Of a stretch of DNA of 64,000 nt, positions 1-8,287 are shown piece by piece. Each line of letters begins with the position of its first letter. Position 1 is the stretch's first letter. The DNA is from Deminuibacter soli. GTDB taxonomy: Bacteria > Bacteroidota > Bacteroidia > Chitinophagales > Chitinophagaceae. The translations under genes and the position numbers were made by a program. Where the stretch lies: assembly GCF_003412455.1 (NCBI RefSeq), contig NZ_QTJU01000002.1, positions 744,001-808,000 on the forward strand. The letters are read 5' to 3'. The notes beneath the pieces were generated by a model. The model saw only the letters and a list, made by a program, of their open reading frames with translations, was not told the DNA's origin and did no database searches.

Positions 1-2
1 CT

Positions 3-512
3 TCGTTTATACTGGATAACAAAAAAGCACAGGCAACAGTATTTACCGGGCCTAAGGCAGCGCCTGACAGCTTTCTGCAACTGCCATATGCGGGCACCGG
101 GTACATCAAGTTTCTTGCGAAAGATGGTACGCCCGCCATACGCCCTCCCTGGGGTACCTTAAGTGCGATAAATTTAAATACCGGCAATATTGACTGGCAG
201 ATACCATTGGGACAAACAGCTGCCGGTGAACAACATGGTGTTGTAACAGGAACGGAGAATTATGGCGGCCCCGCTGTAACGGCCGGTGGCCTTGTGTTTA
301 TTGCTGCAACCAGTGATGCCAAAATACGCGCATTCAACAAACACACGGGTAAATTATTGTGGGAGCATGCGCTGCCTGCCAGCGGCTTTGCCACGCCAGC
401 TGTGTATGCCGTAAATGGTAAACAGTATGTGGTAATTGCATGTGGTGGCGGTAAGCTGCACACCAGTTCGGGCGATAGTTATGTAGCGTTCAGTATACCG
501 GATAAGAAATAA
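3..512 (+). CDS. PQQ-dependent dehydrogenase, C-terminal part (cut by window edge)
   Basis: This is the last 169 residues of a quinoprotein alcohol/glucose dehydrogenase; the 5' end lies outside the window. The open frame runs from base 3 with no stop. It carries the family signature PPWGTLSAINLNTGNIDWQ about 45-63 residues in, a typical W-motif blade of the eight-bladed propeller. A glycine-rich tail follows (NYGGPAVTAGGLVFIAATSD and HALPASGFATPAVYA), as found at the end of membrane-bound PQQ enzymes. The family oxidises sugars or alcohols in the periplasm and passes electrons to quinone or a cytochrome c. The substrate cannot be told from this part. The next gene is 71 bases downstream and seems unrelated. 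Confidence 0.85.
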   Translation, partial: SFILDNKKAQATVFTGPKAAPDSFLQLPYAGTGYIKFLAKDGTPAIRPPWGTLSAINLNTGNIDWQIPLGQTAAGEQHGVVTGTENYGGPAVTAGGLVFIAATSDAKIRAFNKHTGKLLWEHALPASGFATPAVYAVNGKQYVVIACGGGKLHTSSGDSYVAFSIPDKK

Positions 513-583
513 CCGGGCTTTAACAATGCACTGCACAGTAAGCATGGCACAATAATGGCAACACAAACAGAAAATAGCTTATC

Positions 584-970
584 ATGGAAATCATTATTCA
601 ATCATTAGGGTTCAAAGCAGGCGATTCTCTGGAAACATTTGTGAAGGATAAGTTGAACACGCTGAAAAGCGACCGTATTGTAAGCGCCAATGTAACACTG
701 TACAAAGGGCCAGACAGTGATCCGGAAAGCAATTACTGTGAAATACGCCTTGAAGCACCGGGCAACGACCCGTTTGTAAAAAAACAGGGTGCGCATTTTG
801 AAACAGCTATCAGCGAATGTGTGGAGGTATTGACACAGATGTTGCAAAAATCGAAAGACAAGCAATCAGCTGCACGCAAGGCAGAGAGTGCAGCGATACA
901 GGATGCCCTGCTGGAAGGAGAAGATGAAAGCGATGGTACTGAACCTGAACTGGAAGATGTGGTAAAATAA
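584..970 (+). CDS. hpf: ribosome hibernation-promoting factor, short HPF/RaiA type
   Basis: The 128-residue protein matches the S30EA/sigma-54 modulation family. It has an N-terminal beta-alpha-beta-beta-beta-alpha domain (about residues 1-95) starting MEIIIQSLGFKAGDSLETFV, and it then has an acidic tail (residues 105-128). It lacks the long C-terminal dimerisation domain, so it belongs to the short class. Such proteins bind the 30S decoding site in stationary phase and stabilise inactive ribosomes. In Bacteroidota the family often has this charged tail. It is monocistronic: a hairpin terminator follows 28 bases after the stop. Confidence 0.85.
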   Translation: MEIIIQSLGFKAGDSLETFVKDKLNTLKSDRIVSANVTLYKGPDSDPESNYCEIRLEAPGNDPFVKKQGAHFETAISECVEVLTQMLQKSKDKQSAARKAESAAIQDALLEGEDESDGTEPELEDVVK

Positions 971-997
971 TCAAAGTGTTAAACGTAATAATAACAG

Positions 998-1018
998 GCC
1001 CGGGTATTCCGGGCTTTT
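998..1018 (+). terminator. rho-independent terminator after hpf
   Basis: A GC stem, gcccgg at 998-1003 pairing with ccgggc at 1009-1014, has a 5-base loop and is followed by a run of five T. Confidence 0.8.
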
Positions 1019-1028
1019 TATTGGGATA

Positions 1029-1136
1029 CTATTTTCCCGTCTTTGACAACGGTTCTTTGGAAACCGGGTCATGGTTCATCTTGGTGTGGCATGCCTGTAC
1101 AAGCAGGCAAAGCAGAGCTATAACAGAAACTCTCAT
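1029..1136 (-). CDS. tiny predicted lipoprotein (35 aa)
   Basis: A 35-residue reading frame starts with a lipoprotein-type signal, MRVSVIALLCLLVQAC, with a lipobox (LVQAC) at Cys16. It continues as a short hydrophilic, lysine-rich tail. A longer in-frame extension upstream to 1271 exists, but the internal Met places the signal peptide at the N-terminus, so I use that start. No function is recognised. Small lipoproteins of this kind are common in Bacteroidota and are easily missed by gene callers. It could also be chance. Confidence 0.45.
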   Translation of the reverse strand: MRVSVIALLCLLVQACHTKMNHDPVSKEPLSKTGK

Positions 1137-1203
1137 GTGTTGAGTTGAAAGGTGATGGCAGTGTACACTTCCGGTCATGTAATTAATATCACTTACCAAA
1201 GCC

Positions 1204-1325
1204 ATGGCCAAAGAACTGGCACCAAACGAAAAAAAACAGCAGCTTTTAATACAGCGATCAATGAATGGCATGCAGTAGTTACAGGCACCAACCAGGATGA
1301 TGTAAATGCCGCTGCCACTGCATAG
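1204..1325 (+). pseudogene. small frameshifted ORF with an A8 tract
   Basis: ATG at 1204 opens a 24-codon frame (MAKELAPNEKKQQ...) that stops at 1278. At the A8 tract (1229-1236) a shift of -1 moves the ribosome to a frame that stays open to 1325 and ends HAVVTGTNQDDVNAAATA. The joined 40-residue product is of even, protein-like composition. The decoding-frame context GAA AAA AAA is a classic slippery heptamer, so this may be a decayed small gene, a sequencing indel or a recoded gene. I do not recognise the family. Confidence 0.3.
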
Positions 1326-1352
1326 AAACTGGGTTTATTGCTGCGGCTGGAC

Positions 1353-1360
1353 TACTTTTG
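1353..1360 (+). promoter_or_regulatory. candidate -7 element TACTTTTG
   Basis: The octamer matches the Bacteroidota consensus TAnnTTTG exactly and lies 30 bases before the reductase start at 1390. I see no convincing -33 TTTG at the right spacing. Confidence 0.35.
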
Positions 1361-1389
1361 TACAGCAATAACCAAAACCAGGAAACACT

Positions 1390-2070
1390 ATGAAACCATA
1401 CGTTATATGTCACATGCTGAGCTCAATTGATGGCAGAATACAAACCGCAAACTGGAAGGGCATGAACGACCAGGGCCTGTACGAACGCACCGGTGAAACA
1501 ACCGAAGCCCAGGCCTGGATGTGTGGCCGTACCACCATGCAGCAACATTTTGCAGTTCCCTTACCTGATTTACCCGAAGCCCCGGCTGATTTGCAGAAGC
1601 GTGACCATGTAGGCAATTGCCAGTCTGATACCTGTGCCGTAGTGGTAGATCAGCATGGCAAGCTGGGATGGGCAAGCTCTACCATTGACGGAGATCACAT
1701 TATAGTGGTATTGACAGAAGCGGTTTCATTGAACTATGTGGCCTACCTGCGCAGCCTTGGTATCTCTTATATTTTCGGCGGCAAAACAGAGATCAATTTC
1801 AGCAATGTGCTGGAAAAACTGAACCAGCTGTTTAATATATCCAGGATTAAACTCGAAGGTGGCGGTGGCATTAACGGCTCTATGCACCAGGCCGGTTTAA
1901 TTGATGAATACAGTTTTGTGTATTACCCGGTGGCAGATGGAAGCGTGAGCCCTACCAGTATTGATACCAACCAAAAGCCCGGTATATCAGCATTTACAAA
2001 CCTTACCTTACTGCATTGTGAAGTGCTGGAGGGAAACATGGTGTGGTTGCGCTACAAAGTAGAGCGATAG
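1390..2070 (+). CDS. RibD C-terminal domain/dihydrofolate reductase-like NAD(P)H reductase
   Basis: The 226-residue protein is a single RibD_C domain. The N-terminus (MKPYVICHMLSSIDGRI) has the strand and SxDG motif that begins this fold. A CGRTT segment near residue 45 and a glycine-rich nucleotide-binding loop LEGGGGINGS near residue 157 are typical. Relatives include the pyrimidine reductase half of RibD, which acts in riboflavin synthesis, and many stand-alone reductases of unknown substrate. There is no deaminase domain and no riboflavin gene nearby, so a direct role in riboflavin synthesis is unlikely. It is monocistronic, with a candidate promoter at 1353 and a terminator at 2134. Confidence 0.8.
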   Translation: MKPYVICHMLSSIDGRIQTANWKGMNDQGLYERTGETTEAQAWMCGRTTMQQHFAVPLPDLPEAPADLQKRDHVGNCQSDTCAVVVDQHGKLGWASSTIDGDHIIVVLTEAVSLNYVAYLRSLGISYIFGGKTEINFSNVLEKLNQLFNISRIKLEGGGGINGSMHQAGLIDEYSFVYYPVADGSVSPTSIDTNQKPGISAFTNLTLLHCEVLEGNMVWLRYKVER

Positions 2071-2133
2071 TAGTGGAAGATCGCTGGTGAAAAGTGAATA
2101 GTGAATGAACTTGGCGAATTAAATTATACAGCC

Positions 2134-2164
2134 AATGCCGGTGTCCGCACCGGCATTTTTTTGC
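2134..2164 (+). terminator. rho-independent terminator after the RibD-like gene
   Basis: A perfect 10-bp stem (2134-2143 with 2148-2157), a tccg loop and a run of T make a strong terminator. Confidence 0.85.
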
Positions 2165-2174
2165 TGCTGCCAGT

Positions 2175-2333
2175 TCAGATTTTCACCTTGTTCCATGCTT
2201 CTTTGCCGGAGTTGGCGGTTTGACCGTTGGGCAAAGGAAGCTCTTCTTCGCAGCCGGGAGCACCACCGGCGGTTGCGGCCTGTGATTTTTTAAGGAAATC
2301 CTGCTGCCTGGCCGTGCTGTCTAACCCCATCAT
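2175..2333 (-). CDS. small hypothetical protein (52 aa)
   Basis: A 52-residue frame starts with two ATG codons (2331-2333 and 2328-2330) and ends TGA at 2175-2177. The product is hydrophilic, with a glycine/alanine-rich middle (QAATAGGAPGCEEELPLP) and a basic end (KEAWNKVKI). It lies 62 bases downstream of the MscS gene on the same strand and could be its last operon member. No family is recognised. Composition is plausible for a real protein, but there is no independent proof of expression. Confidence 0.4.
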   Translation of the reverse strand: MMGLDSTARQQDFLKKSQAATAGGAPGCEEELPLPNGQTANSGKEAWNKVKI

Positions 2334-2395
2334 TTAAATGAGCCGTTTGAGCAATGGCATAGGGCTGCATCAGAAGATTATTATTCCCGAGGTCT

Positions 2396-4990
2396 TCATT
2401 CCTTCACACCCATATCTCGGGAGAGCGGCTCGCTGCCTGGTTTTGCCGGTGGTGGGGCAGGTGCGGGCTTATCCACGGTATTGCTGATGCGGTGAATATG
2501 GATGTCCTGCTGCGGGAAGGGAATGCTGATGTCGTTCTTTTTGAAATGTTCGTTGATGGTTGCAATGGTATCGCTGCGTACAGTGAATGCATCGCGCAGC
2601 TGGCGTACCCAGAACAGGATCTTAATATCGATGGAGCTGTTGTTAAACGCTTCGAACTGCACAATGGGTTCGGGATATTTCATGATGCGTTCATCTGCGC
2701 TCAACAGCTGCAATAACAGGGTTCTGGCTTTTTCGAGATCGGTATTGTAGGCCACACCCATTAAAATGTTCATTCTTCTTTTGCTGCCGCCAGATGTCCA
2801 GTTAATGAGGTGCGAACTTAACAGGTCGCCGTTGGGCATAATCAGGTCTGCCCCGTCCCAGGTAGTAATAATACTGCTTCTGAAGCCGATGGATTTCATG
2901 GTACCGCCCTGCCCGCCTATTTCAACCACATCGCCCACGTTCACGGGTTTTTCAAATGCAATGATTAAACCGCTTACCAGGCTGTTCACCAATGTTTGCA
3001 GGCCCAGGCCCACACCCACGCCCAGGGCGCCCAGTACAAGTGTAATTTTATCGAGCGATAAGCCGGCAGCTGCAAAAGCGAAGAATAAGCCAATGCTGAT
3101 AATAGAAATGCGTACAAGCAATAACCAGCTGCCCAAACCTGTTCTTCCCTCTTTTTGGGGTTTGCCACCGGAGGGTTGTTTGTCTGAAGCGAAATATGAT
3201 ACAATGCGTGAGGTAATCACGGAGATACCCATAATGAGTACAAAAATGAGCAGACTATCGATAGAGAATGTGTAACTGCCCACGCTTCTTTCTGCTGCCA
3301 GAAATGTTTTGAAGGGGTCTGAAATAAGCCGGAAGGCATAGAAGTTGCGGCCAAACAAAATAAACCAGCCCACAATGAGCAACAGGTAAAACAGGGGCGG
3401 GGCCTGCCTGCCCACGCGTTCGAAGTTGATGTAAAAAAGCTTCCTCTCCTGCCCGTTGTACACGCTGAATGCAAGGCTCAATGCTTCGTTGATGAGGCGC
3501 ACCGTCCACAGGAACATGATGGCAATAATTACGTTAAAGTAACTGCTGGTGAGCAGGGTTTTGGCCAAGTTGTAACGTCCCCATATATTGGCAATAACAG
3601 CACAGCACTGGAGCACGGTCATTAGCCCGATGGCATACACAATCCATTGTTCGCGGAGATCTTTTTTGGGCCCTTTCATTAAAGCAATAGTGCCGGTAAG
3701 CAAACCGGCCAGGGCCAGCAGCAGCATCCACCAGCGTTCTGTGCGCGATGCCTGTAAAATAAGGTTATCGGCACAGGCTGCAACAAAGAGCACCAGCAGC
3801 AGCAGCCATACACGCATCCAGTATTTTGAAATAAAGCCGCGGAAAATAATGTGTAATGCGATAGCGGATAATACCCATAAAATAGCATTGAACACAAAGG
3901 GGGGCGCCGGGAATAAAAACTGGAACAGGTTTAATACGATCATTACGGCGGAGAGTACCGGGTAACGCAGTACCAGCTGACCGGATAAATCATTCCGCAT
4001 CAGTTCACGTTCGGTATAAATTTTTTTCAGGGAGCGCAGGTAAATGGAAGCAACCGCGATGAGCAGCAGCAACAGGAAGATTTTTCCTGTATTGTTGTTT
4101 ACATAAAATTTAAGCGTGAGCAGGCTTTTGGCATACGAGTAACGGATAATCTGCTGCATGGGCCTGTTGTAGGTGGAAGGCACCCATAAATTGGAAAACT
4201 CGCGGCTGAAGGTTTTCTGCGAAATGCTGCGCTGGTATAATTCCACCTCATCCAGGCTGGCGGCCAGTTTGTACACTTCATAGTTTAATGCGTTCTGCAG
4301 CACTTCCACATTGGTGATGGCTGTTTTCAGCGAACTGTCAACCGGGGCTACTTCATACGCGGTAACTACCAGTCTTTCCACGTATTTGCGTGCTGTGGCA
4401 GAATCCGGCGACATGATAAACAGCGAGTTGTCGCTTGAGAGGGAATCTATTTCGTAGTGAAAGCGCGCCAGTTTTCGCTGGAAAATGTCCAGTTCTGTTT
4501 TGCGCACATTGGCGCGGTAATACAGTATTGACAACAGGTTGAAGGTGGTATTGAGGTTGCGGTGTGTTTGTGAGGTGCCCCTGTTGGTAAAAACACCATC
4601 ACCTGCAAGCGCATGCCAGGCCTTGATATTGGCCAGTTCGGTGTTGATACCGCTGGTATCGATACCGGCTTTCATGTAGGCTTTGGCTTTTTGTTCGGTT
4701 TTCTTGATGGCTTCAAAAATTTCGGTCTGCAGCATGCGGGTTTTGTCTTCCCGCAAATCTGCCACACTGGAGGTGCGCGCATTTTCTATTACCTTCTGTA
4801 TTTTTTTCAGAAAATTACCCGGCGCAGTGTCTTTGGTTGATTGGGCATTCAGGCTGTCGCGCTGCCTGATGAGGCTGTCGCGTACCTTGATAATACTGTC
4901 CTGGTTGGGCAGGCTGTCCTGTATTTGTGCGGCAAGGGGCAGGCAGCAGAGCAATAGAAACACGGGCATCAGCAAACGCAGGTTTGCCAT
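2396..4990 (-). CDS. large MscS-family mechanosensitive channel with long N-terminal region
   Basis: The 864-residue protein is a K-type MscS relative. I use the ATG at 4990 because it places a clean signal peptide (MANLRLLMPVFLLLCCLPLAAQ) at the N-terminus; a 31-residue extension to 5083 is open but would bury it. A soluble, coiled periplasmic region (about residues 25-290) is followed by about ten hydrophobic segments. The pore helix (LVLGALGVGVGLGLQT) shows the Gly/Ala packing of MscS TM3. Next comes the beta domain (FEKPVNVGDVVEIGGQGG) and the alpha/beta C-terminus. It should open under membrane tension to release solutes during osmotic downshock. It stands alone; a palindrome at 5076 may carry its promoter. 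Confidence 0.88.
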   Translation of the reverse strand: MANLRLLMPVFLLLCCLPLAAQIQDSLPNQDSIIKVRDSLIRQRDSLNAQSTKDTAPGNFLKKIQKVIENARTSSVADLREDKTRMLQTEIFEAIKKTEQKAKAYMKAGIDTSGINTELANIKAWHALAGDGVFTNRGTSQTHRNLNTTFNLLSILYYRANVRKTELDIFQRKLARFHYEIDSLSSDNSLFIMSPDSATARKYVERLVVTAYEVAPVDSSLKTAITNVEVLQNALNYEVYKLAASLDEVELYQRSISQKTFSREFSNLWVPSTYNRPMQQIIRYSYAKSLLTLKFYVNNNTGKIFLLLLLIAVASIYLRSLKKIYTERELMRNDLSGQLVLRYPVLSAVMIVLNLFQFLFPAPPFVFNAILWVLSAIALHIIFRGFISKYWMRVWLLLLVLFVAACADNLILQASRTERWWMLLLALAGLLTGTIALMKGPKKDLREQWIVYAIGLMTVLQCCAVIANIWGRYNLAKTLLTSSYFNVIIAIMFLWTVRLINEALSLAFSVYNGQERKLFYINFERVGRQAPPLFYLLLIVGWFILFGRNFYAFRLISDPFKTFLAAERSVGSYTFSIDSLLIFVLIMGISVITSRIVSYFASDKQPSGGKPQKEGRTGLGSWLLLVRISIISIGLFFAFAAAGLSLDKITLVLGALGVGVGLGLQTLVNSLVSGLIIAFEKPVNVGDVVEIGGQGGTMKSIGFRSSIITTWDGADLIMPNGDLLSSHLINWTSGGSKRRMNILMGVAYNTDLEKARTLLLQLLSADERIMKYPEPIVQFEAFNNSSIDIKILFWVRQLRDAFTVRSDTIATINEHFKKNDISIPFPQQDIHIHRISNTVDKPAPAPPPAKPGSEPLSRDMGVKE

Positions 4991-5478
4991 AATGTGGTAC
5001 AGAAAGCCCCGGTGCTGTGCAGCCATACGTTTGCGGATTTTGTATTTAAATTTACTGATATTATTAACGGTTAATGTAACCAAAGGTTACGGGCAAGCGG
5101 TTGGGGGGAGCTTTCAATTACGGGCATGGCAGGTTGGGGTAACCAGGGTTGTGTGCTGTACAATGGGGAAATGGCCGGGATTTGGTGTTTTTACACTGAT
5201 GTAAAAACGGGCAGTTGCAGGTGAAAAAACGGCAATTCGCGTGTTTTACCGGTTAACCAGGCTGTTCATTTACGCTAAAACGGCTATTCTGGCCAAAGAT
5301 TTCAGGTTATGCATGTATAATGCTTTTATTTATACCTGCTTTTGTTTATTTTTCCGGTTTATATGATATCCGTAAGCCAGGGGTTATAATCGGCAGTTGC
5401 TGTTGATTTCTTTAAACGAAGGCAGGGATTTCAGTATTTTATAGATCAAATACTTACCTTTATTTAAATCACTCGCAA
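4991..5478. other. divergent intergenic region, MscS gene/RRM gene
   Basis: About 490 bases separate two divergent genes. It holds the palindrome at 5076-5090 and AT-rich stretches near 5320-5470 that could carry the promoter of the RRM gene (TACCTTTA at 5455 is one base from the consensus). No gene is supported here. Confidence 0.5.
5076..5090. promoter_or_regulatory. 15-bp palindrome upstream of the MscS gene
   Basis: gtaacc-aaa-ggttac is a perfect 6-bp inverted repeat, 86 bases before the chosen MscS start. It may be an operator. Read on the minus strand it contains TAACCTTTG, close to a -7 box, which would also favour the downstream start. Confidence 0.3.
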
Positions 5479-5724
5479 ATGCGCCTAATGGTATCTTCTC
5501 TCCCTGCAGATTTTGACAAGTATGCACTTCAACGACTTTTTTCTCCTTTTGGATGGGTGTCATTTGCAAAAGTTTACTATGATCCCATCACCATGAGAAG
5601 CACCCGTAAAGGTTTGGTAGAAATGGAAGATCCTGCGCAGGCACGTGCTGCAATGGAAGCGCTCCAGGGAAGAATGCTGGGTCAAAATCCACTCAAGATT
5701 AAGGAAGCAAAGGAAAAACAGTAA
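5479..5724 (+). CDS. single-RRM RNA-binding protein
   Basis: This 81-residue protein is one RNA recognition motif. RNP2 is seen as LMVSSLP at residues 3-9, and a degenerate RNP1 as RKGLVEMED near residue 47. Between and after them lie the expected helices (DKYALQRLFSPFG and DPAQARAAMEALQ). Bacteroidota carry several such glycine-poor RRM proteins, thought to act as RNA chaperones or post-transcriptional regulators. RNP1 lacks the usual second aromatic residue, so RNA stacking may be weaker. It is monocistronic and convergent with the next gene. Confidence 0.8.
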   Translation: MRLMVSSLPADFDKYALQRLFSPFGWVSFAKVYYDPITMRSTRKGLVEMEDPAQARAAMEALQGRMLGQNPLKIKEAKEKQ

Positions 5725-5892
5725 TTTTTACAGTTACCGTGTAGCTGTTTGAAAACTTGTTGTTATTGAATGGTACGCCATTTTTGTACTTCCTGCTGGT
5801 GTGTTACTGCGGCCGGGGTAAGCAACCCCAGCCGGCACATGCCTTTTCCATGCCTGCCTCCTTCCCAGGCACCTGGTATCCCGGCCATCATG

Positions 5893-6876
5893 TTATTGGC
5901 CTGTTCCATAAATTTCAGGGTTCACCGGTTGTGGTAATCTTTCGCCGTTAAAGGCTGCGATGATGTTTTTGGCTGCCAGTACAGACATGGCTGCCCTTGT
6001 TTCTGTTGTAGCAGAGCCTACATGCGGCAGTACAGCCACATTGGGCATATTGAGCAGGGGATTACCGGCCAGCATAGGCTCGGGATTGGTTACGTCGAGA
6101 CCTGCGCCCCAAATCACACCGTTTTGCAAAGCAGCAATTAAATCGGCTTCACAATGAATGCCGCCCCTTGCCGTATTGACGAAAATAGCGCTGCGTTTCA
6201 TTTTTTCAAACGCGGCCTTGTTGAATATACCGGCTGTTTCGGGTGTAAGGGCCGTGTGCACAGATAATACATCGCTTTGTTCCAGCAGCGTATTGAAGGC
6301 TACTTTTTGTGCGCCCAGTTCTTTTTCAGCCACCGGGTTGCTGCCACGGTTGTGGTAAATGATGCGCATATTATAAGCGCCTGCACAACGCCTGGCCATT
6401 TCAAGTCCTATTTTGCCCATGCCTAAAATACCCAGGGTTTTGCCCTGCAGTTCTATGCCCAGGTTGCTGGCAGGGTCAAAGAAAGTCCACTGGCCGTTTA
6501 CAATTGTTTTATGGAGGTAGAATGCCTTGCGCGATACAGCGAGCATGAGTAGAAAAGCGGTATCTGCTGTGGGGTTGTTGCGCACGCTTTGCGTGTTGCC
6601 TACAGGAATTTTCATGCGTGTGGCGGCTGCAACGTCTACATGATCGTAACCGGTAGAGAGCAGGGATATTACTTTCAGGTGCCGGTTGTGTTCAAGAAAA
6701 TGCTGGTCTATTTTATCAGCAGCGGCAACAAGCAACGCGTCGTGTTCACTGCTGTAGCGAATTAATTCATCTGTGGTTAAATCTCTTTTCTGATCCCATT
6801 CTGTTAGTTCATATCCTGCTTTTTTAAGCAATGCCGAACCTGCAGCAGGAATTACCCTTGTTGCAAATACTTTCAT
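5893..6876 (-). CDS. D-isomer-specific 2-hydroxyacid dehydrogenase
   Basis: The 327-residue protein has the two-domain layout of this NAD(P)H-dependent family. The Rossmann motif GMGKIG lies in the middle (about residue 152). The catalytic set is present: Arg in NTARGGIH, Glu in TNPEPM and His in LPHVGSATTETR. The STGYDHVD loop and NNPTADTAF helix are also typical. Members reduce 2-keto acids such as glyoxylate, hydroxypyruvate or pyruvate, or 2-ketogluconate. The sequence looks closest to the glyoxylate/2-ketogluconate reductase side, but the substrate is not certain. No operon partners. Confidence 0.85.
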   Translation of the reverse strand: MKVFATRVIPAAGSALLKKAGYELTEWDQKRDLTTDELIRYSSEHDALLVAAADKIDQHFLEHNRHLKVISLLSTGYDHVDVAAATRMKIPVGNTQSVRNNPTADTAFLLMLAVSRKAFYLHKTIVNGQWTFFDPASNLGIELQGKTLGILGMGKIGLEMARRCAGAYNMRIIYHNRGSNPVAEKELGAQKVAFNTLLEQSDVLSVHTALTPETAGIFNKAAFEKMKRSAIFVNTARGGIHCEADLIAALQNGVIWGAGLDVTNPEPMLAGNPLLNMPNVAVLPHVGSATTETRAAMSVLAAKNIIAAFNGERLPQPVNPEIYGTGQ

Positions 6877-7382
6877 CTCTGTCCATTTTAAAGTTCATGC
6901 ATACACTGCAACAGCAACGTTAAACAGGCACTGCTGCAGGTATATTATTCACTTCATATGGCTGCACCGGTAATAACAATGCTTATGCCGGTATGCAAAA
7001 GTAACAAGTGTAAGCGTGGCGAACGCCAATACTGGAGCGGGCTTTACAAAAGTTATCATAAAGTATGGCATCAATCGTTGATATATACCATTGCTGCGTT
7101 GATTGTGACAAGTTGACTACTGAACAATGCAGCCATTGAACGATTGAACGGCCGCCTCTGCGGCTAAACGATCCGCCGGTTAAGCCTTGGCTACGGTTTC
7201 GGTGAAGGAGGCAACCTGTAGCTTGCCGTAAATTTTTTTGATATGGCTGCTGTAAGCCGCGTGTTTATATGAGTTCAGGATATGTATTCAGCTAACGTAG
7301 AAAAAGCAACAGCCATTGCAGATCAAATGCTGCAATAAGCCTGGCAGGTGCTGCAATGGCGTTGCAGTAGTGGGGGATGGCA
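6877..7382. other. intergenic region without recognised gene
   Basis: About 500 bases lie between the starts and ends of two minus-strand genes. Around 7135-7190 there is a stretch with short inverted and repeated words (ggccgcctctgcggc, gatccgccgg) that resembles the mosaic intergenic repeats at 35.6 and 38.1 kb but is too degraded to assign. I see no gene or RNA. Confidence 0.4.
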
Positions 7383-7958
7383 TTAACTTACTTCACCATA
7401 AATTCTTTTGCACAAAGCAACATGCTCGTTAAATGCGAACAGCGCAAGTGTGGCCAGGTGTTGTGTTTCCTTTTCTCCAGGCGAAGTTTTGCCTTTGGCG
7501 TCGCCGAGGTAGGTTTTTGCCAGGTCGCGCAAAAATTCGTGGTTGCTCAATTGTGCCTGCATGTATAACTTGTCAAAGTCATTACCGGAAGATGATTTGA
7601 GCTGCTCAATCAGCGCCTTGCCTTCTTCGCTCATGGGTGGAACGGGGGTTTGGGTATCGTTCAGTACTTTAACAACCGCAATGGCCTCTTCCAGTTCGAA
7701 GCCTGCAAATTCCTTTGCATTTTTCTGCATGGCCTTGTCTACTGCCAGCTGGCTGGCAAGTATAGAAAGCTGCGCGCGTGGCATTACTTCGCTTCGGAAT
7801 TTGTCTTCTGTAATAGCTGTACCACCGGTTAGTTGCCTGATGTTTCTGCCATTCGCATGGAAGGAAGAAAGCAATGCGCCTGACATGGACAAGCCTGCAA
7901 TAATAGTTGCTGATTTTTTTAGAAAATCCCTTCTTTGATCGTTTTCCTGTAAGTTCAT
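7383..7958 (-). CDS. DUF4142 ferritin-like secreted protein with twin-arginine-type signal
   Basis: The 191-residue protein starts at ATG 7958; a TTG three codons earlier is the only upstream alternative. The N-terminus has RRDFLKK followed by a hydrophobic stretch (IIAGLSMSGALLSS), which resembles a Tat signal. The rest is all-helical. The segment FDKLYMQAQLSNHEFLRDLA matches the DUF4142 core, and ALFAFNEHVALCKRIYGE matches its last helix. The family has a four-helix ferritin-like fold; its function is unknown. No neighbours suggest a role. Confidence 0.7.
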   Translation of the reverse strand: MNLQENDQRRDFLKKSATIIAGLSMSGALLSSFHANGRNIRQLTGGTAITEDKFRSEVMPRAQLSILASQLAVDKAMQKNAKEFAGFELEEAIAVVKVLNDTQTPVPPMSEEGKALIEQLKSSSGNDFDKLYMQAQLSNHEFLRDLAKTYLGDAKGKTSPGEKETQHLATLALFAFNEHVALCKRIYGEVS

Positions 7959-8211
7959 AAGTGACAAACTTTAATGTGATAAATGGGAGAGGTGCACAGA
8001 GAAATAAAAAAGTTCACTACAAAATTATCTTACTCGGAAGCCGTAGTCAAGGCACGGGTTATCGCAAACAATGTATATGTAGCGGGTTATTGGAGGAGTT
8101 CAAGTGTTCAATGGGACGCTGGTTGAAATGGTGATGCATGCTGGTTTGAACAATGCTGATTGCAGCAGGTATATCCCCACAATTGGGGATGCAATAACAC
8201 AGATAAGGGGA

Positions 8212-8242
8212 TTTTACAGGCTGTTACCCATTGGTAATTTTG
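8212..8242 (+). promoter_or_regulatory. candidate promoter of the condensation-domain gene
   Basis: TAATTTTG at 8235-8242 matches TAnnTTTG and is preceded by TTTT at 8212-8215 with a 19-base spacer. It lies 46 bases before the ATG at 8288 and overlaps the longer open frame, which supports that ATG as start. Confidence 0.45.
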
Positions 8243-8287
8243 TGGTGTAATAATACCGTTTTGAATAAATCAGTAAATCAAATTGAA

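Noticed and set aside
5384-5569. 61-codon minus-strand frame over the start of the RRM gene
   Set aside because: It overlaps the RRM gene antisense and has no features.
8231-8287. Upstream TTG start for the condensation-type acyltransferase
   Set aside because: A TAnnTTTG promoter overlaps this segment, and the conserved part begins after ATG 8288.
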